Positions 24,216 through 32,615 of a stretch of DNA of 46,796 nt are shown in pieces. Both the position numbers and the translations under genes were made by a program. The DNA is from Lachnospiraceae bacterium UBA1712 (lineage in GTDB: Bacteria > Bacillota > Clostridia > Lachnospirales > Lachnospiraceae). The notes under the pieces were generated by a model that worked only from the letters and a program-made list of their open reading frames with translations, was not told the DNA's origin and searched no databases. The DNA lies in the NCBI GenBank assembly GCA_002317175.1, contig DCJA01000032.1:1-46796 (forward strand), in the 5' to 3' direction. Each line of letters opens with the position of its first letter. The first letter of the stretch is position 1.

Positions 24216-25844
24216 TTATTCCATCTCAATCGTTCCAGGCGGTTTTGAAGTAAGATCATAGAATACTCTGTTAACTCCTCTTACCTCATTGATTGTTCTG
24301 CTCATTACCTTCTGAAGTACTTCAAATGGTATATTAGAAGCTTCCGCAGTCATGAAATCAATCGTCTTAACAGCTCTTACAACTACTGCATAGTCATAAG
24401 TTCTTTCATCGCCCATAACACCTACACTCTGCATATTTGTGAGAGCAGCGAAATACTGATTTGGCATCCAGTCTGGCTCTTTGCCATTTGCTTCCTTGTA
24501 TTCTGCAATTGCCTTATCAACTTCTTCACGATAAATGGCATCTGCATCCTGAACTATACGAACCTTGTCAGCTGTTACTTCACCAATAATTCTGATTCCA
24601 AGACCTGGTCCTGGGAATGGCTGACGGAATACAAGTCTCTCAGGAATGCCAAGTTCCAGACCAGCCTTACGAACCTCATCCTTAAATAAATCTCTGAGAG
24701 GTTCAATAATCTCTTTAAAATCAACAAAATCAGGAAGACCACCTACATTATGATGAGACTTTATTACTGCAGACTCGCCGCCCAGGCCACTCTCTACAAC
24801 GTCAGGGTAAATAGTTCCCTGCGCAAGATAATCTACTGCGCCAATCTTTTTTGCTTCTTCCTCAAATACTCTGATGAATTCCTCACCTATTATTTTACGC
24901 TTACGTTCAGGCTCATTAACGCCTGCAAGTTTGCTATAATATCTTTCCTGAGCATTGACTCTGATAAAGTTAAGGTCAAAATCGCCTTCTGGTCCGAATA
25001 CTGCCTCAACCTCGTCGCCTTCATTCTTTCTGAGTAAGCCATGATCCACAAACACACATGTAAGCTGCTTACCAATAGCTCTCGAAAGGAGACCTGCGGC
25101 AACCGATGAATCAACGCCGCCTGAAAGAGCAAGAAGCACCTTTCCATCTCCAACCTTTTCTCTAATTGCCTTTACCGAACTCTCAACAAATGAGTCCATT
25201 CTCCAGTCGCCACAGCAATCACATATATTACGAACAAAGTTATATAGAATCTCTTTTCCCTGAAGTGTATGTAATACTTCTGGGTGGAACTGAATTGCAT
25301 AAAGCTTTCTGCTTAGATCCTGTGCTGCTGCAACAGGGCAGTCAACAGTATGAGCTACTATCTCAAATCCTGGAGCAAGCTTTGAGATATAATCAAAATG
25401 ACTCATCCAGCAGACTGTTTCATAATTATCACTATTATGATCAGCATGACTAATGCCTTTTACTTCATCAGTCTTATTTCCAACTCCCTCGAAGAGAGCA
25501 GAACTTCTATCAACGTAAACTACAGTCTTTCCATATTCTCTGTTGTCAGCCTTCTCAACATTTCCACCAAGGACAAGACTCATAAGCTGAGCACCATAGC
25601 AAAGACCAAGAACAGGGATACCTAATTCAAACAACTCCCTGCTATAGGTTGGTGCACCTTCTTCGTAACAACTGTTTGGACCGCCTGTAAGAATAATCCC
25701 TTTAGGATTCATCTCCTTTATCTTTTCCAGGTCAGTTTTGTAAGAATAAATCTCGCAGTATACATTACATTCTCTGACACGACGTGCCACAAGCTGGTTA
25801 TACTGTCCACCGAAATCGAGGACGATTACTTTTTCTCTTCCCAT
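24216..25844 (-). CDS. guaA: GMP synthase (glutamine-hydrolysing)
   Basis: The 542-residue enzyme joins a class I glutamine amidotransferase (GLCYGAQ with nucleophile C82; FHPEV with the catalytic His and Glu) to an ATP-pyrophosphatase domain (LSGGVDSSVAAGLL) and the GMPS dimerisation domain ending TSKPPGTIEME. It makes GMP from XMP, glutamine and ATP. It is about 25-30 residues longer than E. coli GuaA because of loops near NKTDEVKGISHADHNSDN and AEYKEANGKEPDW. The 3' end, GAGATGGAATAA, resembles the GAGTGGGAATAA core used by some integrative elements. The gene lies just after a terminator, and no clear promoter or purine riboswitch fits in the short gap. Confidence 0.96.
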   Translation of the reverse strand: MGREKVIVLDFGGQYNQLVARRVRECNVYCEIYSYKTDLEKIKEMNPKGIILTGGPNSCYEEGAPTYSRELFELGIPVLGLCYGAQLMSLVLGGNVEKADNREYGKTVVYVDRSSALFEGVGNKTDEVKGISHADHNSDNYETVCWMSHFDYISKLAPGFEIVAHTVDCPVAAAQDLSRKLYAIQFHPEVLHTLQGKEILYNFVRNICDCCGDWRMDSFVESSVKAIREKVGDGKVLLALSGGVDSSVAAGLLSRAIGKQLTCVFVDHGLLRKNEGDEVEAVFGPEGDFDLNFIRVNAQERYYSKLAGVNEPERKRKIIGEEFIRVFEEEAKKIGAVDYLAQGTIYPDVVESGLGGESAVIKSHHNVGGLPDFVDFKEIIEPLRDLFKDEVRKAGLELGIPERLVFRQPFPGPGLGIRIIGEVTADKVRIVQDADAIYREEVDKAIAEYKEANGKEPDWMPNQYFAALTNMQSVGVMGDERTYDYAVVVRAVKTIDFMTAEASNIPFEVLQKVMSRTINEVRGVNRVFYDLTSKPPGTIEME

Positions 25845-25871
25845 TGCAGTTCCTTTCGTTTTTTGTTTGTC

Positions 25872-25899
25872 TATAAAAGCGAGCTATTTGCCCGCTTTT
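25872..25899 (-). terminator. Terminator between the NlpC/P60 gene and guaA
   Basis: Arms AAAAGCGGGC and GCTCGCTTTT (one G-U pair) with a six-base loop end in TTTTA on the minus strand, three bases past the NlpC/P60 stop. Confidence 0.75.
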
Positions 25900-25901
25900 A
25901 A

Positions 25902-27164
25902 TTATTGAACGATTCTTCTTACCGTCAAAATCTCACGATATGTAGCAGAACCAATCTTTATTCCCGAAGAAGGAGTGGACGCGTGAACAATCTGTCCATT
26001 GCCAATATATATAGCTACATGTCCTGCATAACATATAATGTCTCCTGGCTGAGCTTCCGCATATGTAACTCCCACGCCAGCACTTCTCTGAGATGTAGAA
26101 CTTCTTGGCAGACTATAGCCAAAGTTCTGATATACCGACATTGTAAATCCCGAACAGTCCGCACCATTGGTAAGACTGGTTCCTCCTGCCACGTATGGAT
26201 TACCAATAAACTGACAGGCGAAATTGGCTATCTCCTTGCCCTTGGCACTTCCTGTTGCACTACTAATAGTAGAACCGTTGGAATTGCCTGAGCTGTTTGA
26301 AGAAGTCTCTGCTGATGATTCACTATTCTCATTGCCTTCAGATTCCACTGTCTCCGCATTAGCAGCAGCTGCTGCCTTGGCAGCCTCTTCAGCCTCTTTC
26401 TTCTTTCTGGCCTCTTCTTCTGCCTTCTTTCTTGCTTCCTCTTCCAGCTTCTTTATCTGGTTATTCTGCTGCTTAATCTGCGCCTTATAGGCCGCAGCTT
26501 CCTGCTTGGCTTTGGCTATCTGATTGTCATAATCCTCAGCTTCCTCTTTCTTTTCAGCCATAAGATTATTAAGATCTTCCTGCTCCAGCTCCAATTCATA
26601 ATGAGCTGTTTCCAGTTCTTCCTGCTGTTCTTCAAGATTAGCCTTTGCCTGTTCAACAGCTTCTTTTGCAGCTATATACTCCTGGAGTTTCTGTCTGTCA
26701 TAGGCATACAGTTTCTCAATATAATCTGCTTTATTGATTACATCTCCCATACTTTCTGCTTCCCATAAAAGCTGCATGTAAGTGTAATCACCTTTTTCAT
26801 ACATAAATTTTATTCGGGCCTTCATAGCCTCATACTGGTCATCCATAACCTTCTGAGCTTCAACAAGCTCAACCTTTTTGACCTCGATTGCTTCCTCAAT
26901 ATCCTTGATTTCATCCTCCAAGATACTAATAGAAGCCATTACTTCGACCAATTCATCATCTATCTGCTGAATCTCGTCTGTAATACCTTTTCTGACGTCA
27001 GTCAGTTCATCTATCTCGTCATTGGCTGCATCAAGCTGCTTCTGTGTATCATTCTGCTGCTTTTTCAGCTCATCAATAGTCGTTGCACTGGCAGTTACAG
27101 AAATAGTCATGCACAATATGAAAATAATCAGTAAGTTATATTTACGTATGAATCTGTTAATCAT
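25902..27164 (-). CDS. Secreted coiled-coil NlpC/P60 peptidoglycan hydrolase
   Basis: A 420-residue wall hydrolase. A signal peptide covers residues 1 to about 28 (ending TASA). Residues 30-260 form long coiled coils rich in Glu, Gln and Lys, with an Ala/Lys/Glu repeat near the end; this matches the CwlO/PcsB-type N-terminal domain that is held in check by FtsEX in other Firmicutes. A Ser/Asn/Gly linker follows, then NlpC/P60 with C337 in DCSGF, H382 in GHVAIYIG and H394 in IVHAS. It probably cuts D-Glu-meso-DAP bonds in stem peptides. It is 27 bases after asnS, in the same transcription unit. The ribosome site before the ATG is weak. Confidence 0.88.
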   Translation of the reverse strand: MINRFIRKYNLLIIFILCMTISVTASATTIDELKKQQNDTQKQLDAANDEIDELTDVRKGITDEIQQIDDELVEVMASISILEDEIKDIEEAIEVKKVELVEAQKVMDDQYEAMKARIKFMYEKGDYTYMQLLWEAESMGDVINKADYIEKLYAYDRQKLQEYIAAKEAVEQAKANLEEQQEELETAHYELELEQEDLNNLMAEKKEEAEDYDNQIAKAKQEAAAYKAQIKQQNNQIKKLEEEARKKAEEEARKKKEAEEAAKAAAAANAETVESEGNENSESSAETSSNSSGNSNGSTISSATGSAKGKEIANFACQFIGNPYVAGGTSLTNGADCSGFTMSVYQNFGYSLPRSSTSQRSAGVGVTYAEAQPGDIICYAGHVAIYIGNGQIVHASTPSSGIKIGSATYREILTVRRIVQ

Positions 27165-27191
27165 TTTCCAATCTGCTTCTGCTAATATTTA

Positions 27192-28577
27192 TTAGAAATC
27201 ACAAGATCTAGGTGTTCTTGGGTAAGGTATTACGTCTCTGATATTCTCAACACCAGTGAGGTACATAATAAGACGCTCAAATCCCATACCAAAACCACTG
27301 TGAATACATCCACCATATCTACGTGTATCAAGATACCAGTCGATGCCATCCTTATCTACGCCCATCTGCTCCATTCTCTCAAGAAGCTTATCAAGGTTCT
27401 CCTCTCTCTGGCTACCACCCATAAGCTCACCTGCCTGTGGAACAAGAAGATCAACTGCTGCAACCGTCTTGTCGTCTGGATTAACCTTCATATAATAAGC
27501 CTTGATATCCTTTGGCCAGTCTGTAACAAATACAGGACCATTAAAATATTCAACAATGTACTTCTCATGTTCCTTGGCAATGTCCTCACCATAATCTGGT
27601 TCGAACTCCCACTTAACATCTGCCTTCTTAAGAATGTCAATTACATCATGATGTGCAATTCTTGTAAAATCTGATTCAACTATATCTGTAAGCTTCTGTT
27701 TAAGTCCCTTTGATACAAACTGATCGCAGAAATTAATCTCTTCTGGACACTTCTCAAGTACATAGGATACAACAAACTTAAGCATTTCCTCTTCAATATC
27801 CATAAGACCGCTGAGGTCACAGAAAGCCATCTCTGGCTCAATCATCCAGAACTCATTGGCATGAGTCTGTGTATTTGAATTCTCTGTTCTGAAGGTTGGA
27901 CCAAAAGTATAGATATCACCAAATGCCATAGCAAAGGTTTCACCCTGCAGCTGACCTGAACCAGTGATAAAAGACTGCTTTCCAAATAAATCCTTTGAAA
28001 AATCAACTTTTCCTTCTTCTGTCACAGGAAGCTCATTCATGTTAAGAGTTGTAATCTTAAACATCTGATCTGAACCCTCGCAGTCAGCTCCTGTAATAAG
28101 TGGAGTATGAACATAGAGGTAACCTCTGTCCTGGAAATATGTATGAATAGCCATAGCAGCTACACTTCTAATTCTGAATACTGCGCTGAACAGATTTGTT
28201 CTTGGTCTTAAGTGAGCAACAGTTCTAAGATATTCTCTTGTATGTCTCTTTGGCTGAATTGGATAATTCTCTGGACAGTCTCCTAACATTGTAACCTTTG
28301 TCGCATGAATCTCAAAAGGCTGCTTCATATCTGGTGTAAGTACCACCTCACCTGTTACTTCCACTGAAGCTCCAACTCTGATTTTGGAAGCATCCTCAAA
28401 GTTATCAAGTTTGTTATCATACACTACCTGAAGACTTTCAAAAAATGATCCATCATTTACTGTAAGAAATCCAAACTGTGCCTGCGCTCTGTTTGTTCTG
28501 ACCCAGGCGCAAACTGTAACCTCCTTTGAGGCATATTCATCTTTATTTCTGAACAGCTGCTTAATTTTTGTTCTCAT
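27192..28577 (-). CDS. asnS: Asparaginyl-tRNA synthetase
   Basis: A 461-residue class IIb synthetase: an N-terminal OB fold (VTVCAWVRTNRAQAQFGFL) that reads the anticodon, then the catalytic core with RTNLFSAVFRIRS, GEAF-like AMAFGDIYTFGPTFRTENS and the motif 3 GFGMGFERLIMYLTG. Its AsnRS rather than AspRS nature fits the FAMAFGDIYTFGPTFR and the SNTQTHANEFWMIE region. The ORF opens at TTG 28589, but the ATG at 28577 has GGAGG five bases upstream. It is 18 bases downstream of the lipoprotein gene and shares its promoter. No T-box was seen. Confidence 0.95.
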   Translation of the reverse strand: MRTKIKQLFRNKDEYASKEVTVCAWVRTNRAQAQFGFLTVNDGSFFESLQVVYDNKLDNFEDASKIRVGASVEVTGEVVLTPDMKQPFEIHATKVTMLGDCPENYPIQPKRHTREYLRTVAHLRPRTNLFSAVFRIRSVAAMAIHTYFQDRGYLYVHTPLITGADCEGSDQMFKITTLNMNELPVTEEGKVDFSKDLFGKQSFITGSGQLQGETFAMAFGDIYTFGPTFRTENSNTQTHANEFWMIEPEMAFCDLSGLMDIEEEMLKFVVSYVLEKCPEEINFCDQFVSKGLKQKLTDIVESDFTRIAHHDVIDILKKADVKWEFEPDYGEDIAKEHEKYIVEYFNGPVFVTDWPKDIKAYYMKVNPDDKTVAAVDLLVPQAGELMGGSQREENLDKLLERMEQMGVDKDGIDWYLDTRRYGGCIHSGFGMGFERLIMYLTGVENIRDVIPYPRTPRSCDF

Positions 28578-28595
28578 AATCTCCTCCAAAAACTG

Positions 28596-29765
28596 TTATT
28601 TGGCTTCTACGATTGTAGCCTTCTCTCTTATAAGATCAATAACCTTACGATTCATAAGGTATGTCTTGTATTCATCAAAATCATACTGTGCTTTAAAATC
28701 ATCTTCGGATTCACAGCCATATGATGCGTAATTCTCTGTAATTGATTTTTCAACATCCTCATCAGTTATCTGCTGGTTTTCAGCTTCAAGAATCTTTAAT
28801 ACCGCCAAATCAAGCTTAGTTGCTTTTTCTGAATATGATTTAAGCGCATCAGTATAATCCTGAAGATTAGAGTATCCATAAATATACATTACATATCCCT
28901 CTAACATCAAGCCATAATCAGTAGCTGCTGCTTCATCCTTATCATATATACTCTTGTAGTAATAATTCTTTCTTCCCTCTGGAAGTTCTTCCTTATACTC
29001 ACAGATATCTATAAGGTTATTCATAATATAGTTTTCAATGTCTGAATCATAATTTGACTGAGCTTCTGCCTCAAGCATTTCTTTTACATAGCTTCTAAGC
29101 TCTTCAACTGTTGTTACACCTTCAACCGCCTGCTCAGCTACGAATTCGTCGGTAAGCTCTGGTGAAACAGTTTCTTTAATCGCATTGAGTTTTACAGTAA
29201 ATACAACTGCTTTTCCAGCAAGCTCTTCATAATACTCATCTGGGAATACAAGATCAATATCTCTTGTTTCTCCAACTTCCATGCCAATAAGCGCATCTTC
29301 AAACCCAGGAATAAATGCTCCAGAACCTATCGTAAGATCATATCCTGCTTCCGAATCATCTGTACCACCATCAAAAGCCTCACCATCAATCTTTCCTTCG
29401 TAATTGATGTTGGCTATATCTCCAGTCTGAAGTGCTCTGCCTTCAACCGCCTGTGTTGTTGATTTAGCACTAATAAGATTAGCAATAGTATTTTCTACAT
29501 CATCATCAGTAACTTCACTAAGTGTGGCCTGAATCTCCATTCCACTATAATCACCTAATGATACTACATAATCATCTGGATTAAGCTCAGATATTCCCAT
29601 AGTGACCATATCAGCCGTTCCTTCATCTGTTGAAGACTCAACACCTGAAGTACTCGAAGTACTTTCTCCTGATGAAGTTGTTGCCACATTATCACTCTTT
29701 CCACATGCAGCTAATGCTAAAACTCCACTCAGTAAAACCGTTATAACGAACAATCTTTTTTTCAT
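28596..29765 (-). CDS. Trigger-factor-like FKBP-type peptidyl-prolyl isomerase lipoprotein
   Basis: A 389-residue exported lipoprotein. The signal ends in LAAC, a lipobox whose Cys would be lipidated, followed by a Ser/Thr-rich tether. Residues about 115-200 form an FKBP domain (ANINYEGKIDGEAFDGG, GSGAFIPGFEDALIGM, FPDEYYEELAGKAVVFTVKL), and the rest resembles the trigger-factor C-terminal helical chaperone domain. The ribosome-binding N-terminal domain is absent. It may fold secreted proteins at the membrane, as PrsA does. The real start is ATG 29765 with GAGGAG five bases before; the upstream TTG is rejected. It heads the lipoprotein-asnS-nlpC unit. Confidence 0.85.
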   Translation of the reverse strand: MKKRLFVITVLLSGVLALAACGKSDNVATTSSGESTSSTSGVESSTDEGTADMVTMGISELNPDDYVVSLGDYSGMEIQATLSEVTDDDVENTIANLISAKSTTQAVEGRALQTGDIANINYEGKIDGEAFDGGTDDSEAGYDLTIGSGAFIPGFEDALIGMEVGETRDIDLVFPDEYYEELAGKAVVFTVKLNAIKETVSPELTDEFVAEQAVEGVTTVEELRSYVKEMLEAEAQSNYDSDIENYIMNNLIDICEYKEELPEGRKNYYYKSIYDKDEAAATDYGLMLEGYVMYIYGYSNLQDYTDALKSYSEKATKLDLAVLKILEAENQQITDEDVEKSITENYASYGCESEDDFKAQYDFDEYKTYLMNRKVIDLIREKATIVEAK

Positions 29766-29842
29766 AAAATCTCCTCTTATCAATTCTCCCCTCTTGAATC
29801 GATGTCTTTACTTATATTAATACGAACTCACCATATTCACTA

Positions 29843-29871
29843 TTTATACCATATTTTACAGTGTTATTAAA
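29843..29871 (-). promoter_or_regulatory. Promoter of the lipoprotein-asnS-nlpC unit
   Basis: On the minus strand TTTAAT (29866-29871) and TATAAA (29843-29848) are 17 bases apart, with a TGG extended -10. It is divergent from the next promoter. Confidence 0.65.
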
Positions 29872-29878
29872 GACTTTC

Positions 29879-29907
29879 TTGCCTTTAGCAGAATAAAATG
29901 ATAGAAT
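29879..29907 (+). promoter_or_regulatory. Promoter of the small membrane protein gene
   Basis: TTGCCT (29879-29884) and TAGAAT (29902-29907) are spaced by exactly 17 bases. The transcript would start near 29914, about 28 bases before the ATG at 29942. Confidence 0.7.
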
Positions 29908-29941
29908 TTTAGAAGTGTTTTTAGCACAAGGAGGTTATTCA

Positions 29942-30421
29942 ATGAAGACAGGTACAATAGTAGCACTTGTCATTATTGCAGTCCTTATCATTGCAATAGT
30001 GGTATTATATTTTTTAGGCAAAAAAGCTCAGAAGAAGCAGGCTGAACAGCAGCAGCAGATTGATGCAGCAAAGCAGTCAGTTACGATGCTTATCATTGAC
30101 AAAAAACGTATGAAACTTAAGGAAGCCGGTCTTCCTGCGGGAGTTCTTGAACAGACACCCAAAATTATGCGCAATTCCAAGGTAGCTGTTGTAAAGGCCA
30201 AGATCGGTCCTCAGATTATGTCTCTTATCTGTGATGAGAAGATATTTGATGATGTTCCTGTAAAGCGTGAGGTTAAAGCCACAGTAAGTGGTATTTATAT
30301 AACAGATGTTAAAGGACTTCACGGAAAAACAGTTACTTCTGATACAAAGAAGAAGAAAAGCCGTTTCAAGCAGATGCTTGAAGCTGCTCAGGAAAAAGCT
30401 GGTGCAAAACCACTTAAATAG
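29942..30421 (+). CDS. Small bitopic membrane protein of unknown function
   Basis: A 159-residue protein with one N-terminal membrane segment (TIVALVIIAVLIIAIVVLYF) followed by a basic and Gln-rich stretch (KKAQKKQAEQQQQ) and a soluble domain with VTMLIIDKKRMKLKEAGLP and GLHGKTVTSDTKKKKSRF. The C-terminus is strongly basic and cytoplasmic by the positive-inside rule. AAGGAGG is seven bases before the ATG; the frame's earlier GTG start is rejected. I do not know the family by name. A strong promoter and a terminator frame it as a single-gene unit, so it is likely well expressed. Confidence 0.8.
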   Translation: MKTGTIVALVIIAVLIIAIVVLYFLGKKAQKKQAEQQQQIDAAKQSVTMLIIDKKRMKLKEAGLPAGVLEQTPKIMRNSKVAVVKAKIGPQIMSLICDEKIFDDVPVKREVKATVSGIYITDVKGLHGKTVTSDTKKKKSRFKQMLEAAQEKAGAKPLK

Positions 30422-30424
30422 CAA

Positions 30425-30460
30425 AAACAAAACACCATCCTTACGATGGTGTTTTATTTT
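30425..30460. terminator. Bidirectional terminator
   Basis: Perfect arms AAAACACCATC and GATGGTGTTTT with a five-base loop, with T runs on both strands. It ends the small membrane protein gene (plus) and overlaps the stop of the DUF1934 gene (minus). Confidence 0.88.
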
Positions 30461-30872
30461 GCGCAGAAATATTAATATGACAGTCCGCTACATATTCATA
30501 ATTCATTTCTAACTTATAGTCTATATCCAGTGACAGACAATTCTCATCTTCGTAGCAGGCAATATTCTTGGTTTTAAAGCCTAAAGTCAAACCTCCAAAC
30601 TGAGTATCATAATTGCTTAACTGTTTTCTTCCGACCTTAAATGGCATCTCAACATTTACAGCTCCTCGTTTTGTAACAGTCACCTCATTGAAAGCTATCT
30701 TTATAAGACACTTTGTATCAGCATCTGTTCCTTCAATTCGTTCATTGTACATGAGATACCTGGTATTATCCCGCTCATAATAAATACCCTCATACCTGTC
30801 CTCAATGTTGCCAGAAGCATCCTCACTGCCAAACTGCATTCCTTTTATAGTAATGCTTACTTCTCTGTTCAT
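30441..30872 (-). CDS. DUF1934 family protein (YwiB-like)
   Basis: A 143-residue beta-rich cytoplasmic protein, probably a small lipocalin-like barrel. It matches the DUF1934 pattern: VSITIKGMQ at the start, YEGIYYERDNTRYLMYNE, then VTKRGAVNVEMPFKVGRKQLSNYDTQFGGLTLGFKT-type barrel strands and YKLEMNYEYVADCHINI. The family's role is unknown; in other Firmicutes it lies near argS or rpoE. Here it is the third gene after ispE and the GntR regulator, starting two bases past the latter. Its last codons lie inside the bidirectional terminator. Confidence 0.82.
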   Translation of the reverse strand: MNREVSITIKGMQFGSEDASGNIEDRYEGIYYERDNTRYLMYNERIEGTDADTKCLIKIAFNEVTVTKRGAVNVEMPFKVGRKQLSNYDTQFGGLTLGFKTKNIACYEDENCLSLDIDYKLEMNYEYVADCHINISAQNKTPS

Positions 30873-30874
30873 AT

Positions 30875-31546
30875 TTAATCAATTTTCTCCATTCTTATCT
30901 GATTAATTATAGAATCCTCCTGATTCTTGATATGAACTGATATTTCATTTGTGGCATCTTCAATCCTGCCATTAATTACAGCTTCAAATATTCTCCTGTG
31001 TTCTTCTACCAGCAGTTTTCTTCCGCCCTCATCTTTTATGTACTCAAATCTGTATCTGTACATCTGTTCAGCAAGATTATTAACCATTTGTCCGAGCCTC
31101 ATATTGCCGGTTGCATTAAAAATGGCATCATGAAAAGCTACATCGGCTCTGGCAATCGCTCCAGCATCCCCTTCATCAACGGCTTTCTCGAATTCTTCCA
31201 GAACACGCTTTAATTCCTCTTTCTGCTCATAAGTAATTCTTTTGCATGCCAGTTCAACTGCCAGCTTCTCCAAAGCCAGTCTTACTTCAAGTACATCTGT
31301 CATACTCTTTTCAGTAATACTAGCCACCTGAGCGCCTTTCCTTGGTACCATAATCACCAGACCTTCAAGTTCCAGCTGTCTTATAGCCTCTCTGATAGGA
31401 GTACGTGACACACCCAGTTTATTTGCCAGATGAATCTCCATCAGTCTCTCCCCTGGTTTAAGTTCACCTGTAAGAATAGACTGTCTAATTGTCTTAAAAA
31501 CTACATCTCTTAGTGGTAGAAATGCGTCCTGCATATAGTTTTCCAT
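30875..31546 (-). CDS. GntR-family transcriptional regulator, FadR/FCD subgroup
   Basis: A 223-residue regulator. Residues 10-75 form a winged helix-turn-helix (LKPGERLMEIHLANKLGVSR then TPIREAIRQLELEGLV), with the arginine wing typical of GntR. Residues 85-210 form the helical FCD ligand domain with the metal-site-like ARADVAFHDAIF and HRRIFEAVINGR. Such regulators bind TNGTNNNACNA-like operators and respond to organic acids or sugars. It is 27 bases after ispE and has AGAGGTG before its ATG. A TTGTATA/TATACAA palindrome lies upstream of ispE, which it may bind. The effector is unknown. Confidence 0.9.
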   Translation of the reverse strand: MENYMQDAFLPLRDVVFKTIRQSILTGELKPGERLMEIHLANKLGVSRTPIREAIRQLELEGLVIMVPRKGAQVASITEKSMTDVLEVRLALEKLAVELACKRITYEQKEELKRVLEEFEKAVDEGDAGAIARADVAFHDAIFNATGNMRLGQMVNNLAEQMYRYRFEYIKDEGGRKLLVEEHRRIFEAVINGRIEDATNEISVHIKNQEDSIINQIRMEKID

Positions 31547-31573
31547 ATCGACACCTCTGATAATAGCAAGCTA

Positions 31574-32461
31574 CTATAATTCTTCAATGATACATGTTCT
31601 ATCAGCCATCGTTGTTACACAGGCCTGGCTTACTTCTCCTGTTTTAAGTACCTTGTCCAAAGCTCTGTCCGCCTTGTCTTTATCATCAAAAAGAGCAAAT
31701 ACTGTAGGGCCGCTTCCACTCATCAGCGAATTAAGTGCTCCCTCTTTAAGCATAATATCTTTGAGCATCTTTATTACTGGATACTTTGTCTCAGTCACAT
31801 TTTCAAGGATGTTCTCCATAGTTGCTGCAACTGCCAAAAGATCTGAATCCTCTATTCCTTTAAGCATTCCATCTATATCAGGATGCCTTTCAATAGTATC
31901 AACATGAAGATTCTCATATACATATTTTGTGGATACTCCAACATGAGGCTTGGCTATCAGCACATAGCACTCCGGTGCAGGCTTCAGCTTTGTGAGTATC
32001 TCTCCAATACCTTCTGAAAGCTGAGTTCCACCCTCTATGCAATAAGGAACATCTGCTCCAATTGTCACTCCGATTTCCTTTAATTTCTCAATTGAAAGCC
32101 CTGCCTGTATAAGCTCATTGACCGCCACGAGTGTAGCTGCTGCGTCAGTGCTTCCACCTGCCATACCAGCTGCTATTGGAATCTGCTTATTCAGGTAAAT
32201 ATCCAGACCACAGCTGACTCCAGCGGCATCCATCAGTTTTTTGGCTGCCTTATATATAAGATTATTCTCATCGCATTCCAGGCCTTCAATATTACAACTG
32301 ATATTGATAGAGTCATCTTCTATCTTCTTTATTGTCAGTTCATCACACAGATTCAGGGTCTGCATAATCATTCTGACTTCATGATAGCCATCCGGTCTTC
32401 TTCTTAATACATCCAGACCAAGATTGACCTTTGACATTGCTTTTATCTTTAATCCGTCCAC
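31574..32461 (-). CDS. ispE: 4-diphosphocytidyl-2-C-methyl-D-erythritol kinase
   Basis: A GHMP kinase of 295 residues. It has SKVNLGLDVLRRRPDGYHEV at the start, the ATP loop IPIAAGMAGGSTDAAA, and the C-terminal LMSGSGPTVFALF. It phosphorylates CDP-methylerythritol in the non-mevalonate isoprenoid pathway. The ORF opens at a TTG at 32500, but AGAGG lies seven bases before a GTG at 32461, giving VDGLKIKAMSKVNLG with initiator Met; this agrees with the usual length. It heads ispE-gntR-DUF1934. The upstream palindrome at 32477-32500 could control the group. Confidence 0.93.
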   Translation of the reverse strand: MDGLKIKAMSKVNLGLDVLRRRPDGYHEVRMIMQTLNLCDELTIKKIEDDSINISCNIEGLECDENNLIYKAAKKLMDAAGVSCGLDIYLNKQIPIAAGMAGGSTDAAATLVAVNELIQAGLSIEKLKEIGVTIGADVPYCIEGGTQLSEGIGEILTKLKPAPECYVLIAKPHVGVSTKYVYENLHVDTIERHPDIDGMLKGIEDSDLLAVAATMENILENVTETKYPVIKMLKDIMLKEGALNSLMSGSGPTVFALFDDKDKADRALDKVLKTGEVSQACVTTMADRTCIIEEL

Positions 32462-32476
32462 GGTATAACCTCTTTT

Positions 32477-32500
32477 TTGTATATTGTGTACTGTATACAA
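32477..32500. promoter_or_regulatory. Palindrome upstream of ispE-gntR, possible GntR operator
   Basis: Arms TTGTATA and TATACAA are exact inverts ten bases apart, just upstream of the ispE ribosome site. Such dyads suit GntR/FCD operators. The promoter itself is not clearly visible. Confidence 0.45.
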
Positions 32501-32541
32501 GGATTGTACTAAAAAAAATACAATTTATCAACTCGTTCATA

Positions 32542-32568
32542 TAAGATTTGTTACTCATTTTCCGATAC
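32542..32568 (+). promoter_or_regulatory. Sigma-28 (flagellar) promoter candidate
   Basis: TAAG (32542-32545), exactly 15 bases, then TCCGATAC (32561-32568) resembles the SigD/FliA consensus TAAA-N15-GCCGATAT with few mismatches. The transcript would start near 32575, about 40 bases before the ATG at 32616, with no terminator between. Confidence 0.6.
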
Positions 32569-32615
32569 AATGATTAGAGAACATATCATTTTTCAATTTT
32601 ACAAGGAGGTATAGT

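Noticed and set aside
26224..26490. Open frame opposite the coiled-coil part of the NlpC/P60 gene
   Set aside because: It is the antisense shadow of an Ala/Lys/Glu-rich repeat region; the minus-strand protein is clearly real.
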